A stretch of 64,000 bases of DNA, taken from Belliella calami. Its GTDB lineage: Bacteria; Bacteroidota; Bacteroidia; Cytophagales; Cyclobacteriaceae. The position numbers and the translations under genes were made by a program. Below the pieces are notes generated by a model. The model was not told the DNA's origin, did no database searches, and saw nothing but the letters and a program-made list of their open reading frames with translations. Within the stretch, counting starts at the first letter, position 1. Every line of letters starts with the position of its first letter. The stretch covers positions 394,576 through 458,575 of the forward strand of contig NZ_JAKZGS010000002.1 of NCBI RefSeq assembly GCF_022549695.1, read 5' to 3'. Positions 16,439 through 24,909 of the stretch are shown here, piece after piece.

Positions 16439-17545
16439 ATGAAAAAATTACCTGTTTTTACACTAGGAGTTGAAGAAGAGTATCAGATCATTGATCCGGT
16501 AACAAGAGACCTCCGCTCGCACATGTCTAAGATTGTGGATGGCGCAAAGATTTTTCTGAAAGAGCAGGTAAAATCTGAAATGCACCAATCAGTGGTGGAA
16601 GTGGGAACAAATATCTGTAACAATGTAGCAGATGCGAAAAAGGAAGTCGCCTTTCTGAGGCACAAAATTGTTGAACTTGCCGCAAAGCAGGATTTGATCG
16701 TCGGAGCATCAGGCACACATCCATTTTCAAGATGGCAAGAACAAGCGATTACAGACGACCCTCGCTACCATCACATTATCAATGAATTACAAGACACTGC
16801 ACGTGGCAACCTGATTTTTGGGTTGCACGTGCATGTAGGGATAGAAAATCGTGATATAGCCCTGAAAATCATGAATCAGGCTTGTTATTTTCTTCCTCAC
16901 ATTTATGCATTGTCTGCAAATTCTCCATTTTGGGAAGGAAGAAATACTGGATTTAAGGCTTATAGAGCTAAGGTTTTTGCCAAATTTCCTAGAACTGGCT
17001 TGCCTGAGTATTTTGACTCGGTCCAATCTTATGATAGTTACTTAGAAACTTTGGTAAAAACCAATTGTATTGACAATCCAAAAAAAATCTGGTGGGATTT
17101 GAGGATGCATCCATTTTTCAGCACGATCGAATTTAGGATTTGTGATATGTGCCTGACAGTCGAAGAAACCATTTGTATTGTTGCATTGATTCAAGCGGTA
17201 GTTGCCAAGCTATACAAAATGAATCTTTCCAACACAAGCTTCAATATCTACAGGATAGCATTGATTCGTGAAAACAAATTCAGGGCAGCCAGATATGGGA
17301 TCGAAGGGAAGATGATCGATTTTGGTGAAAACAAAGAAGTCGAGTATAAGGAACTCATGTATGAATTGTTAGACTTCGTAGACGATGTAGTGGATGAATT
17401 AGGAAGTAGAGAGGAAATCAACCATGTGCATAAAATCTTGGCCGGAGGTACAGGGGCTGACAAACAGCTGAAAGTTTGGGAAGAAACAAATGACCTAAAC
17501 CGTGTAGTGGATTTCATTACTGATCAATTTACCAAGGGGATTTGA
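16439..17545 (+). CDS. Carboxylate-amine ligase, GCS2 (YbdK-like) family
   Basis: The 368-residue enzyme opens TLGVEEEYQIIDP, the family signature with the magnesium-binding glutamates, and has FGLHVHVGIEN (about 125-135) and IEFRICDMCLTVEE, all conserved in GCS2 ligases related to glutamate-cysteine ligase and E. coli YbdK. It should join an amino acid carboxylate to an amine with ATP. Placed after an ATP-grasp ligase and before a glutaminase-type gene, it looks like part of a dedicated pathway rather than glutathione synthesis, for which the normal gshA/gshB arrangement is absent. Confidence 0.85.
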   Translation: MKKLPVFTLGVEEEYQIIDPVTRDLRSHMSKIVDGAKIFLKEQVKSEMHQSVVEVGTNICNNVADAKKEVAFLRHKIVELAAKQDLIVGASGTHPFSRWQEQAITDDPRYHHIINELQDTARGNLIFGLHVHVGIENRDIALKIMNQACYFLPHIYALSANSPFWEGRNTGFKAYRAKVFAKFPRTGLPEYFDSVQSYDSYLETLVKTNCIDNPKKIWWDLRMHPFFSTIEFRICDMCLTVEETICIVALIQAVVAKLYKMNLSNTSFNIYRIALIRENKFRAARYGIEGKMIDFGENKEVEYKELMYELLDFVDDVVDELGSREEINHVHKILAGGTGADKQLKVWEETNDLNRVVDFITDQFTKGI

Positions 17546-17574
17546 GTTTGCATTAATTTATCGACCTATCTTTG
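17541..17574 (+). promoter_or_regulatory. Internal promoter before the amidotransferase gene
   Basis: TTTG at 17541-17544 (overlapping the end of the GCS2 gene) and TATCTTTG at 17567-17574, 22 bases apart, match the Bacteroidota -33/-7 pair. The -7 box covers the TTG that would otherwise be an upstream start of the next gene, which rules that start out. Confidence 0.6.
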
Positions 17575-17595
17575 CGAAAAACAAAAAAACAAAAG

Positions 17596-18414
17596 ATGAT
17601 TAATGTAGCCATATTGGACATGTATGACGGGGAGCCCAATCAGGGCATGCGTTGCATTAAGGATATTATTGGGAGATTTGAGCAGGATCTTGTATTCACA
17701 GTATATGATGTAAGGGGAAAAGCTGAACTCCCAAAATTGGAGGATCATGACCTATACATCTCTACCGGTGGACCAGGAGATCCTCTTGAAGGAAATGGAG
17801 TTTGGGAAGTAAAAAACAGCATTTTTCTTCACGAGCTGCTGGAATGGAATAAAACCAACATAAAAAAGAAGCATCTTCTATTGATCTGTCATTCATTTCA
17901 GATGGCAGTACATTCCTTTGGTTTGGCTACGCTTTCGAAAAGGAAATCAACCTCATTTGGTGTAATGTCAATTCACAAAACAGAAGCTGGCTATTATGAT
18001 CCATTGTTTGAAAATCTCGGCAACCCATTTTGGGCAATAGATTCAAGAGATTATCAAGTGACGCAACCCAAACACAAAAAATTCAAGGAAATGGGAGCGA
18101 AAATCATTGCTTTGGAAAAAATCAGAACCCATCTTGAATATGAAAGAGCTTTGATGGCAATTAGGTTTTCCCCTGAAATAGTAGGTACTCAATTCCATCC
18201 TGAAGCTGACCCAGTTAGCTTTATGAACCACTTGAGAAAGGAAGAGATCAAGCAAAAGATCATTTCCAGAAAGGGGAAAGCAAAATACAGGACTATGCTT
18301 GAACATTTGATGGATGAAGATAAGATCTACAAAACCAATGAAACACTCATCCCAAATTTCCTTAATAATGCAATAAACCAAATAAAAGAACAAGCTTTGA
18401 TTTTTCAACAATAA
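17596..18414 (+). CDS. Class I glutamine amidotransferase (GMP synthase-like)
   Basis: The 272-residue protein has a class I GATase fold with nucleophile Cys in LLICHSFQMA, the oxyanion segment STGGPGDP and the His-Glu pair in GTQFHPEADP. It therefore should release ammonia from glutamine. There is no synthetase domain; it resembles the stand-alone GMP-synthase-like group, and a C-terminal extension of about 55 residues (ISRKGKAKYRTMLEHLMDED) is unusual. The start at 17596 (MINVAILDMYDG) is preferred because the upstream TTG lies in the promoter. It is six bases from the next gene, so the ammonia probably feeds that protein or one of the ligases before it. Confidence 0.8.
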   Translation: MINVAILDMYDGEPNQGMRCIKDIIGRFEQDLVFTVYDVRGKAELPKLEDHDLYISTGGPGDPLEGNGVWEVKNSIFLHELLEWNKTNIKKKHLLLICHSFQMAVHSFGLATLSKRKSTSFGVMSIHKTEAGYYDPLFENLGNPFWAIDSRDYQVTQPKHKKFKEMGAKIIALEKIRTHLEYERALMAIRFSPEIVGTQFHPEADPVSFMNHLRKEEIKQKIISRKGKAKYRTMLEHLMDEDKIYKTNETLIPNFLNNAINQIKEQALIFQQ

Positions 18415-18420
18415 ACAATT

Positions 18421-19611
18421 ATGATTCAGCAATATAGATCGCTTTTCAATAGAGAATTCAGTCCGGAAAAACATCAGGAATTTATTCAAGATATCATTAA
18501 AGATTTCAACTACTTGCCTACTTTCCGTATTGCTGAATCTCCCTTTTTTATTTCAAAAAACCTGAAAAACCAATTAATCGAAGGAACTAATCAGGTTGTT
18601 GAATTTATCAAAAGCCCAGAGTTCAAAAAAAACACCCAGCGTGCCTTAGATTTAAATACAGAAGTTCCAAACGAAGATAGCCATACGCAATTTTTGGCTG
18701 TAGATTTTGGAATCTGTGAAGAAAATGGCGAGATCCTACCGAAACTCATCGAAGTACAGGGATTTCCATCAGTTTTCAATTTTCAGCAAAATTTATACGA
18801 AAAATTTAAAAAGCATTATCCTTTTTTGGAAGGACTCAGCCCTTATTTTAACGGCTTGAATTCGAAATCCTATTTAGAAAAACTACGTGAGGTTATCCTG
18901 AATGGTCATGACTCGAAAAATGTCATTCTTCTAGAAATCGAGCCTGAAAAGCAAAATACGAAGATAGATTTCTATTATTGTAGCAGAGATATTTCTATTC
19001 CGACTATTTGTGTTACCGATATTATCAAAAAAGGAAAAAAACTCTATTACAAGGATAAAGAAGGTCTGGAAATTCAGATTCACCGTATTTACAACAGAGT
19101 TATTTTTGATGAATTGGACTTACGGACAGATTTAAAATTGGATTTTGACTTTAAGGATGATTTGGAAATAGAATGGGCAGGCCATCCAAATTGGTTTTTC
19201 AGAATCAGCAAATATATTCTTCCTTATCTAAAAGGCCCATATTTCATTGATTCTACACTTTTAAGCGAATTGGAGTCAATTCCAGAAGATTTGGAAAATT
19301 ATGTTTTGAAACCACTCTTTTCATTTTCAGGAAGTGGTGTAATCTTCCATGTCAAAAAATCAGATATCGAAGCCGTCAAAGAAAAAGACCTTTATATTTT
19401 ACAGAAAAAAGTCAACTACACCCCTATCCTCCAAGCCCCAGATGCCAAAGTGAAAGCGGAAGTCAGGATGCTTTTGGTTTGGCCAGAAAAAGATGCAGAA
19501 CCTACATTTATGGCAAATTTGGTTAGATTGAGCAGAGGGGAAATGATAGGCGTAAAATTCAATAAAGATAAAGATTGGGTTGGTGGGACGATTGGTTTGT
19601 TTGAGAATTAG
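18421..19611 (+). CDS. Uncharacterised ATP-grasp-like protein, last gene of cluster
   Basis: The 396-residue protein is not a textbook family member. Residues 95-120 (LAVDFGICEENGEILPKLIEVQGFPS) look like the acidic metal-binding half of an ATP-grasp domain, and residues 285-360 (ENYVLKPLFSFSGSGVIFHV, later YILQKKV) look like the lysine/glycine-loop half. The order is thus circularly permuted, as in glutathionylspermidine-synthase-type ATP-grasp enzymes. I infer a ligase acting with the glutaminase gene six bases upstream. No signal peptide or membrane segment is seen. Confidence 0.6.
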   Translation: MIQQYRSLFNREFSPEKHQEFIQDIIKDFNYLPTFRIAESPFFISKNLKNQLIEGTNQVVEFIKSPEFKKNTQRALDLNTEVPNEDSHTQFLAVDFGICEENGEILPKLIEVQGFPSVFNFQQNLYEKFKKHYPFLEGLSPYFNGLNSKSYLEKLREVILNGHDSKNVILLEIEPEKQNTKIDFYYCSRDISIPTICVTDIIKKGKKLYYKDKEGLEIQIHRIYNRVIFDELDLRTDLKLDFDFKDDLEIEWAGHPNWFFRISKYILPYLKGPYFIDSTLLSELESIPEDLENYVLKPLFSFSGSGVIFHVKKSDIEAVKEKDLYILQKKVNYTPILQAPDAKVKAEVRMLLVWPEKDAEPTFMANLVRLSRGEMIGVKFNKDKDWVGGTIGLFEN

Positions 19612-20080
19612 TATATAATCTTTAACATCTTCGATAAAAATAGCTTGCAAGTATATGCTATTTTGTACTTTGGATAAGAAAAGACTTTATTGAATTGCTG
19701 ATACTCATTGGCCAACGACAGCCAGCAATTACAAAACCCTTCAAAAGCGCATGAACTTTGGCACTTTTGAAGGGAAAAATAAAAGTGTTGATTACAATAT
19801 TTCTATTTTTATTAAACATCAAAAAAATCAATAAAGGTCACTTCCCATCATGAGAAATACCATTTTTACGAAATAAAATTTCAAAGGATACTTTTATTTC
19901 GATTTTTTAAACCAAAAAACAAGATTTCTACAGTCTTTTTGTAATGAATAAACTTTTATTTCTTTTTCTTTTTAATAGCTTTAAGAAATGAAAGTTCAAT
20001 CTTCAACTTTCGTTATTAAAAAAAATAAATTTTGTCTTTATCAGGCATTTGATTAGAATTTTCTCAACACCTTTTCACAC
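19612..20080. other. Gap of 469 bases with strong inverted repeats, no gene
   Basis: Besides the terminator at 19636, a 14-base inverted repeat (19737-19750 CCCTTCAAAAGCGC and 19761-19774 GCACTTTTGAAGGG, one mismatch) and a smaller stem ATTGCTG / CAGCAAT (19694-19700, 19723-19729) are present. The rest is AT-rich sequence leading to the transhydrogenase operon. I see no open frame with coding character. Confidence 0.55.
19636..19667 (+). terminator. Probable terminator of the amidoligase-type cluster
   Basis: The stem AAAATAGC / GCTATTTT (19637-19644, 19657-19664) with a 12-base loop lies 26 bases after the last stop codon. The T stretch is part of the stem, so it is of moderate quality. Confidence 0.5.
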
Positions 20081-21205
20081 ATGACAATAGGAATATTAAA
20101 AGAGCCACAAGAAGAAGCTAGAGTCGCTTTGCTTCCGGAGGCTGTCAAAACCCTTATTTCTTGGGGAACACAAGTCATAATTGAATCAGATGCAGGGCTT
20201 TCTGCGTTTGCTGACAATCCTTCCTATGTAGCCGTAGGTGCTTCCATCAAATCGAGAGAGGAAGTCCTTGCTGAATCTGACATGATATGTGGTATACAGC
20301 CACTTCTTCAGGAAGAAATTTTAAAAATGAAACCAGAATCTGTACTGTTAGGACAAATGGGTGCGCTATTCAATCCTGATTTAACCAAATTTCTTATCAA
20401 AGAAAAAAGGACAGCATTCAGTATGGAACTTGTCCCTAGAACCACAAGAGCTCAAAGTATGGATGTACTTTCCTCCATGGCAACTGTAACAGGATATAAA
20501 GCAGTGCTGTTAGCAGCTAGCAGTTTGCCCCGCTTTTTCCCAATGTTTATGACGGCAGCAGGAAGTATTACACCTGCCAAAGTACTGATCTTGGGTGCTG
20601 GAGTGGCTGGATTGCAGGCCATTGCTACCGCTAAGAGACTTGGTGGCTCGGTTTCGGCATTCGATGTCAGGCAAGCCGCCAAAGAGGAAGTCCTCTCCCT
20701 CGGAGCAAAGTTCGTAGATGTAGAGGGTGCCAAAGAAGATAAAGCTGCTGGCGGTTATGCTGTAGAACAAACCCCGGAATTTATCCAAAAGCAAAAGGAC
20801 ACCATCCATGAATACGCAGCCAAATCCGATGTTATCATCACTACGGCTCAGATTCCAGGTAGAAAAGCTCCTCTTCTAGTCGAAGAACGAACAGTATTAG
20901 CGATGAAGCCAGGATCCGTAATCGTAGATCTTGCAGCTTCTTCTGGAGGAAATTGCGCATTGACTCAGCCAGATAAATCGATAGAAATAAACGGTGTCAA
21001 GATAATTGGAGTTGGAAATATTGCTTCTGAATTACCTCAAGATGCCAGTAAAATGTATGGCAAAAACTACCTCAATTTTTTGAAACTAATCATCAAGGAT
21101 GGTGAAATCAACCTCAACTTCGAAGATGACATCGTAAAGGGAACATGTGTATGTCATGCTGGTGAAGCTGTCAATTCCCGAATCTCTGAAATGTTAACAA
21201 AATAG
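20081..21205 (+). CDS. pntAA: NAD(P) transhydrogenase alpha subunit, NAD-binding part
   Basis: The 374-residue protein is domain I of proton-translocating transhydrogenase, which binds NAD(H). It shares the alanine dehydrogenase fold: MTIGILKEPQEEARVALLPE at the start, ILGAGVAGLQAIATAKRLG (about 168-186) as the Rossmann glycine loop and VDLAASSGGNCALTQP. In this organism the alpha subunit is split in two, as is common outside enterobacteria. It is the first gene of a three-gene operon, two bases before the next. Confidence 0.93.
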   Translation: MTIGILKEPQEEARVALLPEAVKTLISWGTQVIIESDAGLSAFADNPSYVAVGASIKSREEVLAESDMICGIQPLLQEEILKMKPESVLLGQMGALFNPDLTKFLIKEKRTAFSMELVPRTTRAQSMDVLSSMATVTGYKAVLLAASSLPRFFPMFMTAAGSITPAKVLILGAGVAGLQAIATAKRLGGSVSAFDVRQAAKEEVLSLGAKFVDVEGAKEDKAAGGYAVEQTPEFIQKQKDTIHEYAAKSDVIITTAQIPGRKAPLLVEERTVLAMKPGSVIVDLAASSGGNCALTQPDKSIEINGVKIIGVGNIASELPQDASKMYGKNYLNFLKLIIKDGEINLNFEDDIVKGTCVCHAGEAVNSRISEMLTK

Positions 21206-21207
21206 AA

Positions 21208-21525
21208 ATGGAAGAATCATTGAATTTTATTGGAGAAAATATGGAAATGATCTATTTCCTGATTCTCGCTATTTTACTAGGAGTAGAAGTGATTTCTAAT
21301 GTTCCGGCAATCCTCCACACACCTTTGATGTCGGGTGCAAATGCCATTCATGGTGTCGTAGTGGTCGGTGCAATCATCGTCATGTTGCACGCCGCCCCTG
21401 ACAATTATCCTTCTTTGATCGTTGGCTTTTTGGCAGTTGTCATGGGAACTTTGAATGTGGTAGGTGGATTTGTGGTGACCGATAGAATGTTGGAGATGTT
21501 TAAGAAAAAACCGAAAAAATCATGA
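21208..21525 (+). CDS. pntAB: NAD(P) transhydrogenase alpha subunit, membrane part
   Basis: The 105-residue protein holds three to four membrane helices (IYFLILAILLGVEVISNVP; HGVVVVGAIIVML; LIVGFLAVVMGTLNVVGGF) and the conserved NVPAILHTPLMSGANAIHG segment of domain II. With PntB it forms the proton channel. Its stop overlaps the PntB start (ATGA). Confidence 0.93.
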   Translation: MEESLNFIGENMEMIYFLILAILLGVEVISNVPAILHTPLMSGANAIHGVVVVGAIIVMLHAAPDNYPSLIVGFLAVVMGTLNVVGGFVVTDRMLEMFKKKPKKS

Positions 21526-22922
21526 GTATAAATATACTTGAAATCATATATCTGATTGCCTCATTAACCTTTGTAATTGGGTTAAAAATGCTCAGTCATC
21601 CTGAGTCCGCTAGAAAGGGGAATTTGATTGCAGCTGTGGGAATGCTGATTGCTGTGATTGCTACTATTACCATTTATCAGCCATTTGATAATTCTAAATT
21701 GATCAATTATGGATTGATCGCCTTGGGTTTGTTAGTTGGAACGATAATCGGAACCATGATGGCAAAAAAAGTACAAATGACGGCCATGCCGCAGATGGTG
21801 TCTTTCTTCAATGGAATGGGTGGAGCTTGTGCTGCATTGATCGCAATCATTGAGTTTCAAAACCATGAAGTGGGAATTGGAAATAGTTTTGACGGAGAGT
21901 TCTTGGTGATGCTATTAGGGTTGATCATCGGATCGGTTTCATTTTCAGGCTCTATGATAGCATATGGCAAATTAGAAGGGAAAATCAAAGACAAAGTGCT
22001 CCCGATGAATCAATTGATCAACGTGGTCATGCTTTTCACAATTGTCGCACTGACAATCTATCAAATGTTAGGCTATGGTGATTCCACTCTCTTTTATATT
22101 CTTTTGGTAGTTGCCTTGGTTTACGGGATTCTGTTTGTGATGCCAATTGGTGGAGCAGATATGCCAGTAGTGATTTCATTACTCAACTCATTTACAGGTG
22201 TCGCAGCAGCATTTGGAGGATTCCTTTATGGAAACAAAGCGATGCTCACAGGAGGTATTTTGGTTGGTTCGGCAGGAACCATCCTTACGATCCTGATGTG
22301 TAAAGCAATGAATAGGTCGTTGACGAATGTTCTTCTAGGAGCATTTGGAGGAACAAAAGCATCAGGTGCCAAAGGAGAAGTTGGTGAACAAACAGCCAAA
22401 GAAATCAGCATTTCAGATACAGCCGTTTTACTTTCCTATTCCCAAAATGTGGTCATTGTACCTGGCTATGGTTTGGCAGTAGCACAAGCTCAGCACATTT
22501 GCCATGAATTGGAACAATTGCTGGAAGAAAAAGGAGTTACAGTAAATTATGCAATCCATCCAGTGGCTGGTAGAATGCCAGGTCATATGAACGTACTATT
22601 AGCTGAAGCTGATGTTCCATACGAAAGAATGCAGGAAATGGAAGAAGTCAACCCAAGAATGGCAAACACAGATGTGGTAGTGGTCATAGGTGCAAATGAT
22701 GTCGTGAACCCAGCTGCTAAAAAGGACCCTTCCTCCCCTATTTATGGCATGCCTATTTTGGAAGTAGATCAAGCCAAAAATGTCATCATTCTAAAAAGAG
22801 GAATGAGTGCTGGTTATGCGGGCATTGAAAATGAATTGTTCTTCTATCCCAAAACAAGAATGCTTTTTGGAGATGCAAAAGATTCATTACAAAAGTTGAC
22901 AGCTGAAGTCAAAGAGGTTTAG
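21522..22922 (+). CDS. pntB: NAD(P) transhydrogenase beta subunit
   Basis: The 466-residue protein has about eight membrane helices followed by the NADP-binding domain III (about 290-466), with the motif VPGYGLAVAQAQH for the glycine loop, the segment IHPVAGRMPGHMNVLLAEADVPY and ILKRGMSAGYAGIENELF near the end. The complex uses the proton motive force to make NADPH from NADH. The ATGA overlap with the preceding gene supports coupled synthesis. Confidence 0.95.
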   Translation: MSINILEIIYLIASLTFVIGLKMLSHPESARKGNLIAAVGMLIAVIATITIYQPFDNSKLINYGLIALGLLVGTIIGTMMAKKVQMTAMPQMVSFFNGMGGACAALIAIIEFQNHEVGIGNSFDGEFLVMLLGLIIGSVSFSGSMIAYGKLEGKIKDKVLPMNQLINVVMLFTIVALTIYQMLGYGDSTLFYILLVVALVYGILFVMPIGGADMPVVISLLNSFTGVAAAFGGFLYGNKAMLTGGILVGSAGTILTILMCKAMNRSLTNVLLGAFGGTKASGAKGEVGEQTAKEISISDTAVLLSYSQNVVIVPGYGLAVAQAQHICHELEQLLEEKGVTVNYAIHPVAGRMPGHMNVLLAEADVPYERMQEMEEVNPRMANTDVVVVIGANDVVNPAAKKDPSSPIYGMPILEVDQAKNVIILKRGMSAGYAGIENELFFYPKTRMLFGDAKDSLQKLTAEVKEV

Positions 22923-23236
22923 AAGATTGGGTGATTTTAAAAACTTGTCTGCAGTGGCGGATTGGAAAATTGGAAGATTAAGTACACATCAAAAAGTATT
23001 TAAACAGCGAAACACTAAATTTAATTTGGTTTAAAATCACTTTTCTGCTTAAAAAAGTGCTTCTAGGTGTAGGCTCAATATGAAAATTAGATAATTATAT
23101 TGAGTTAGGGTATAATTTATAAGAAATAATAACAATCAATTTAATGATTAAAGAAAGGAGGGCAAGTGAATGTCTTCCTTTTTTCTTTATTTTTACCGTC
23201 CATAGTTAATTATACTCCAAAATCAAATTCATATAG
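22923..23236. other. Gap of 314 bases between pntB and the DUF5723 gene
   Basis: The first 200 bases show nothing recognisable. Near 23154-23190 there is a hairpin followed by a T-rich run, described separately. No coding frame longer than about 20 codons is seen. Confidence 0.6.
23154..23190 (+). terminator. Possible terminator before the DUF5723 gene
   Basis: AAAGGAGG pairs with CTTCCTTT (one G-T pair) around a 12-base loop and is followed by TTTCTTTATTTTT. It lies about 230 bases after pntB, so it could end a long 3' UTR. Confidence 0.5.
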
Positions 23237-24589
23237 ATGAAAAAACAACTACTCACGCTATACATTCTGTTTGGGTTAAGCCTTGTTACTTTTGCCCAGA
23301 CTCCCTTTATAGGAATACAAAATAGTCCAAGAAAAGGAATGATAAGCAGCATAATGAATCCCGCTGAAATCAACAATTTAAATAAAAATGTAGAAGTCAA
23401 TATTTTTTCTATCAATGCGTCAGTAGGAAATAATATCATATCCTTTGGGGATATCATAGATTTTGGAAATGATGTTGTTGATGTTGCATTTTTGAGGGCA
23501 AATGGTCCTGTAAATATGAGAACTGAAGCATCGATCTTAGGTCCTTCAGTTGGAATCAAATCCGGAAAATGGGCGTTTGGTTTTACTACCCAAGCCTTTG
23601 CAAAAGCTGATATTATAGATTTGGACCCTACACTTGGGATATCAGTTCTAGATATTGAATTCGAAAGCAGAAGTAGTATCACTTCTATCACAAGTGAATA
23701 CAATCAAAGAGCAAATGCAACAGGATGGGCTGAAATGGGCTTTACGGTAGGTAGAGAGATTTTTGAAAATGACAGGCATAAATTCTCTGCAGGTATCAGT
23801 GCAAAACTTCTTTTCCCTGGAACATATGCCAACTTCGGAATGGATAAACTAAGAGCTGTGATTATCCAAGATGATTTTGAAGTAAGTCTTACTAAATCAG
23901 AAGGGACTTTGAACTTAAGCTATTCTGAATCTGACTTCAATGGCAGTAACTTTAACCTTGGCTCAAATGGCTTCAACTTTGGAAAAATAAATGGTTTTGG
24001 TTTTGATTTTGGAGGCAACTATCAATTGAAAGACAATAATGGCCAAACAAGGCTCAATACAGGATTATCCATAAGAAATCTTGGCAGCATGACCTTTGGG
24101 CAAGGGCAAGTGAACAATACCTACCGAATGAAGATTGAAGAAGGAGAATTTTTCAGGTTAGATCAACTAGCTGGAAATCCTGAAGAAATAGAATCACAGA
24201 TATTGGCAAGTAGATTTTTCACGAAAGAATCGGAGAGAGATGGTATCAAAACAAGTTTACCATCAGTAATTTCAGCATATGCAGAAATGAAAATAATCGG
24301 AATCCTTCATGCAAGTGCTTTTGCTCAGCAGAGATTTGGAGATGACAATGCCAACCAACAGCTTTCTTCACAAAATTTACTCGTAATTACACCAAGATTG
24401 GTGTTCGGGAAACTTGAAGTTTATTCACCTTGGTCTAAGACAGAAATTGCAGGTATCAATGGTGGTTTAGGATTGAGATTTGGAGGGTTCTTTGTAGGTA
24501 GTAATTCGATTTTGACTGGATTTACAGCAGACTCCAAACAAGCTGATTTCCATATTGGTCTAAGCTGGGGATTCGGCAGAATCAATTAA
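23237..24589 (+). CDS. DUF5723-type outer membrane protein
   Basis: The 450-residue protein has a signal peptide (1-20, LVTFAQ) and then a pattern widespread in Bacteroidota outer-membrane proteins: NSPRKGMISSIMNPAEINNL, a series of amphipathic strands with frequent glycine and aromatics, and a final strand ending in a short hydrophilic tail (FHIGLSWGFGRIN). I assign it to the DUF5723 family by this layout. Function is unknown; a structural or transport barrel is likely. No partner genes are adjacent. Confidence 0.65.
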   Translation: MKKQLLTLYILFGLSLVTFAQTPFIGIQNSPRKGMISSIMNPAEINNLNKNVEVNIFSINASVGNNIISFGDIIDFGNDVVDVAFLRANGPVNMRTEASILGPSVGIKSGKWAFGFTTQAFAKADIIDLDPTLGISVLDIEFESRSSITSITSEYNQRANATGWAEMGFTVGREIFENDRHKFSAGISAKLLFPGTYANFGMDKLRAVIIQDDFEVSLTKSEGTLNLSYSESDFNGSNFNLGSNGFNFGKINGFGFDFGGNYQLKDNNGQTRLNTGLSIRNLGSMTFGQGQVNNTYRMKIEEGEFFRLDQLAGNPEEIESQILASRFFTKESERDGIKTSLPSVISAYAEMKIIGILHASAFAQQRFGDDNANQQLSSQNLLVITPRLVFGKLEVYSPWSKTEIAGINGGLGLRFGGFFVGSNSILTGFTADSKQADFHIGLSWGFGRIN

Positions 24590-24909
24590 ACGAAAATCTT
24601 GACGGTGTTGTTAATGAAATGACTTCTATCCATTCAATGGTAATTACTTGAATTCAATAATTTTCATGTTCTCTTGATTGTTGAAAGCAAAACAAGAAAT
24701 GGTCTGAAGGACGATTTGAGCTCTTTGGACTACCACTACATTTATCTGCATTGAAAAAACCAACAAGCTATTAATAAGCTCTACTTCAAATAAACTTGCA
24801 GAAAACTTAAGTCGTGATCTTACAAACGCTGAATAAAATAAGCCTCCACAATATGCGGAGGCTTATTTGCTATCAAACCTTGTAAACCACTATTCTTAAA
24901 TTTCTTTAA
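24590..24909. other. Gap of 320 bases between convergent genes
   Basis: It carries one clear bidirectional terminator (24836-24868). The 240 bases before that show no coding frame, promoter or repeat that I can support. Confidence 0.6.
24836..24868. terminator. Bidirectional terminator between DUF5723 and AEC transporter genes
   Basis: AAATAAGCCTCC (24836-24847) and GGAGGCTTATTT (24857-24868) form a perfect 12-pair stem with a nine-base loop, with A and T tracts built into the stem ends. Confidence 0.85.

Noticed and set aside
17572-17595. TTG start for the glutamine amidotransferase
   Set aside because: The codon lies within the TATCTTTG promoter element, so the start at 17596 is used.
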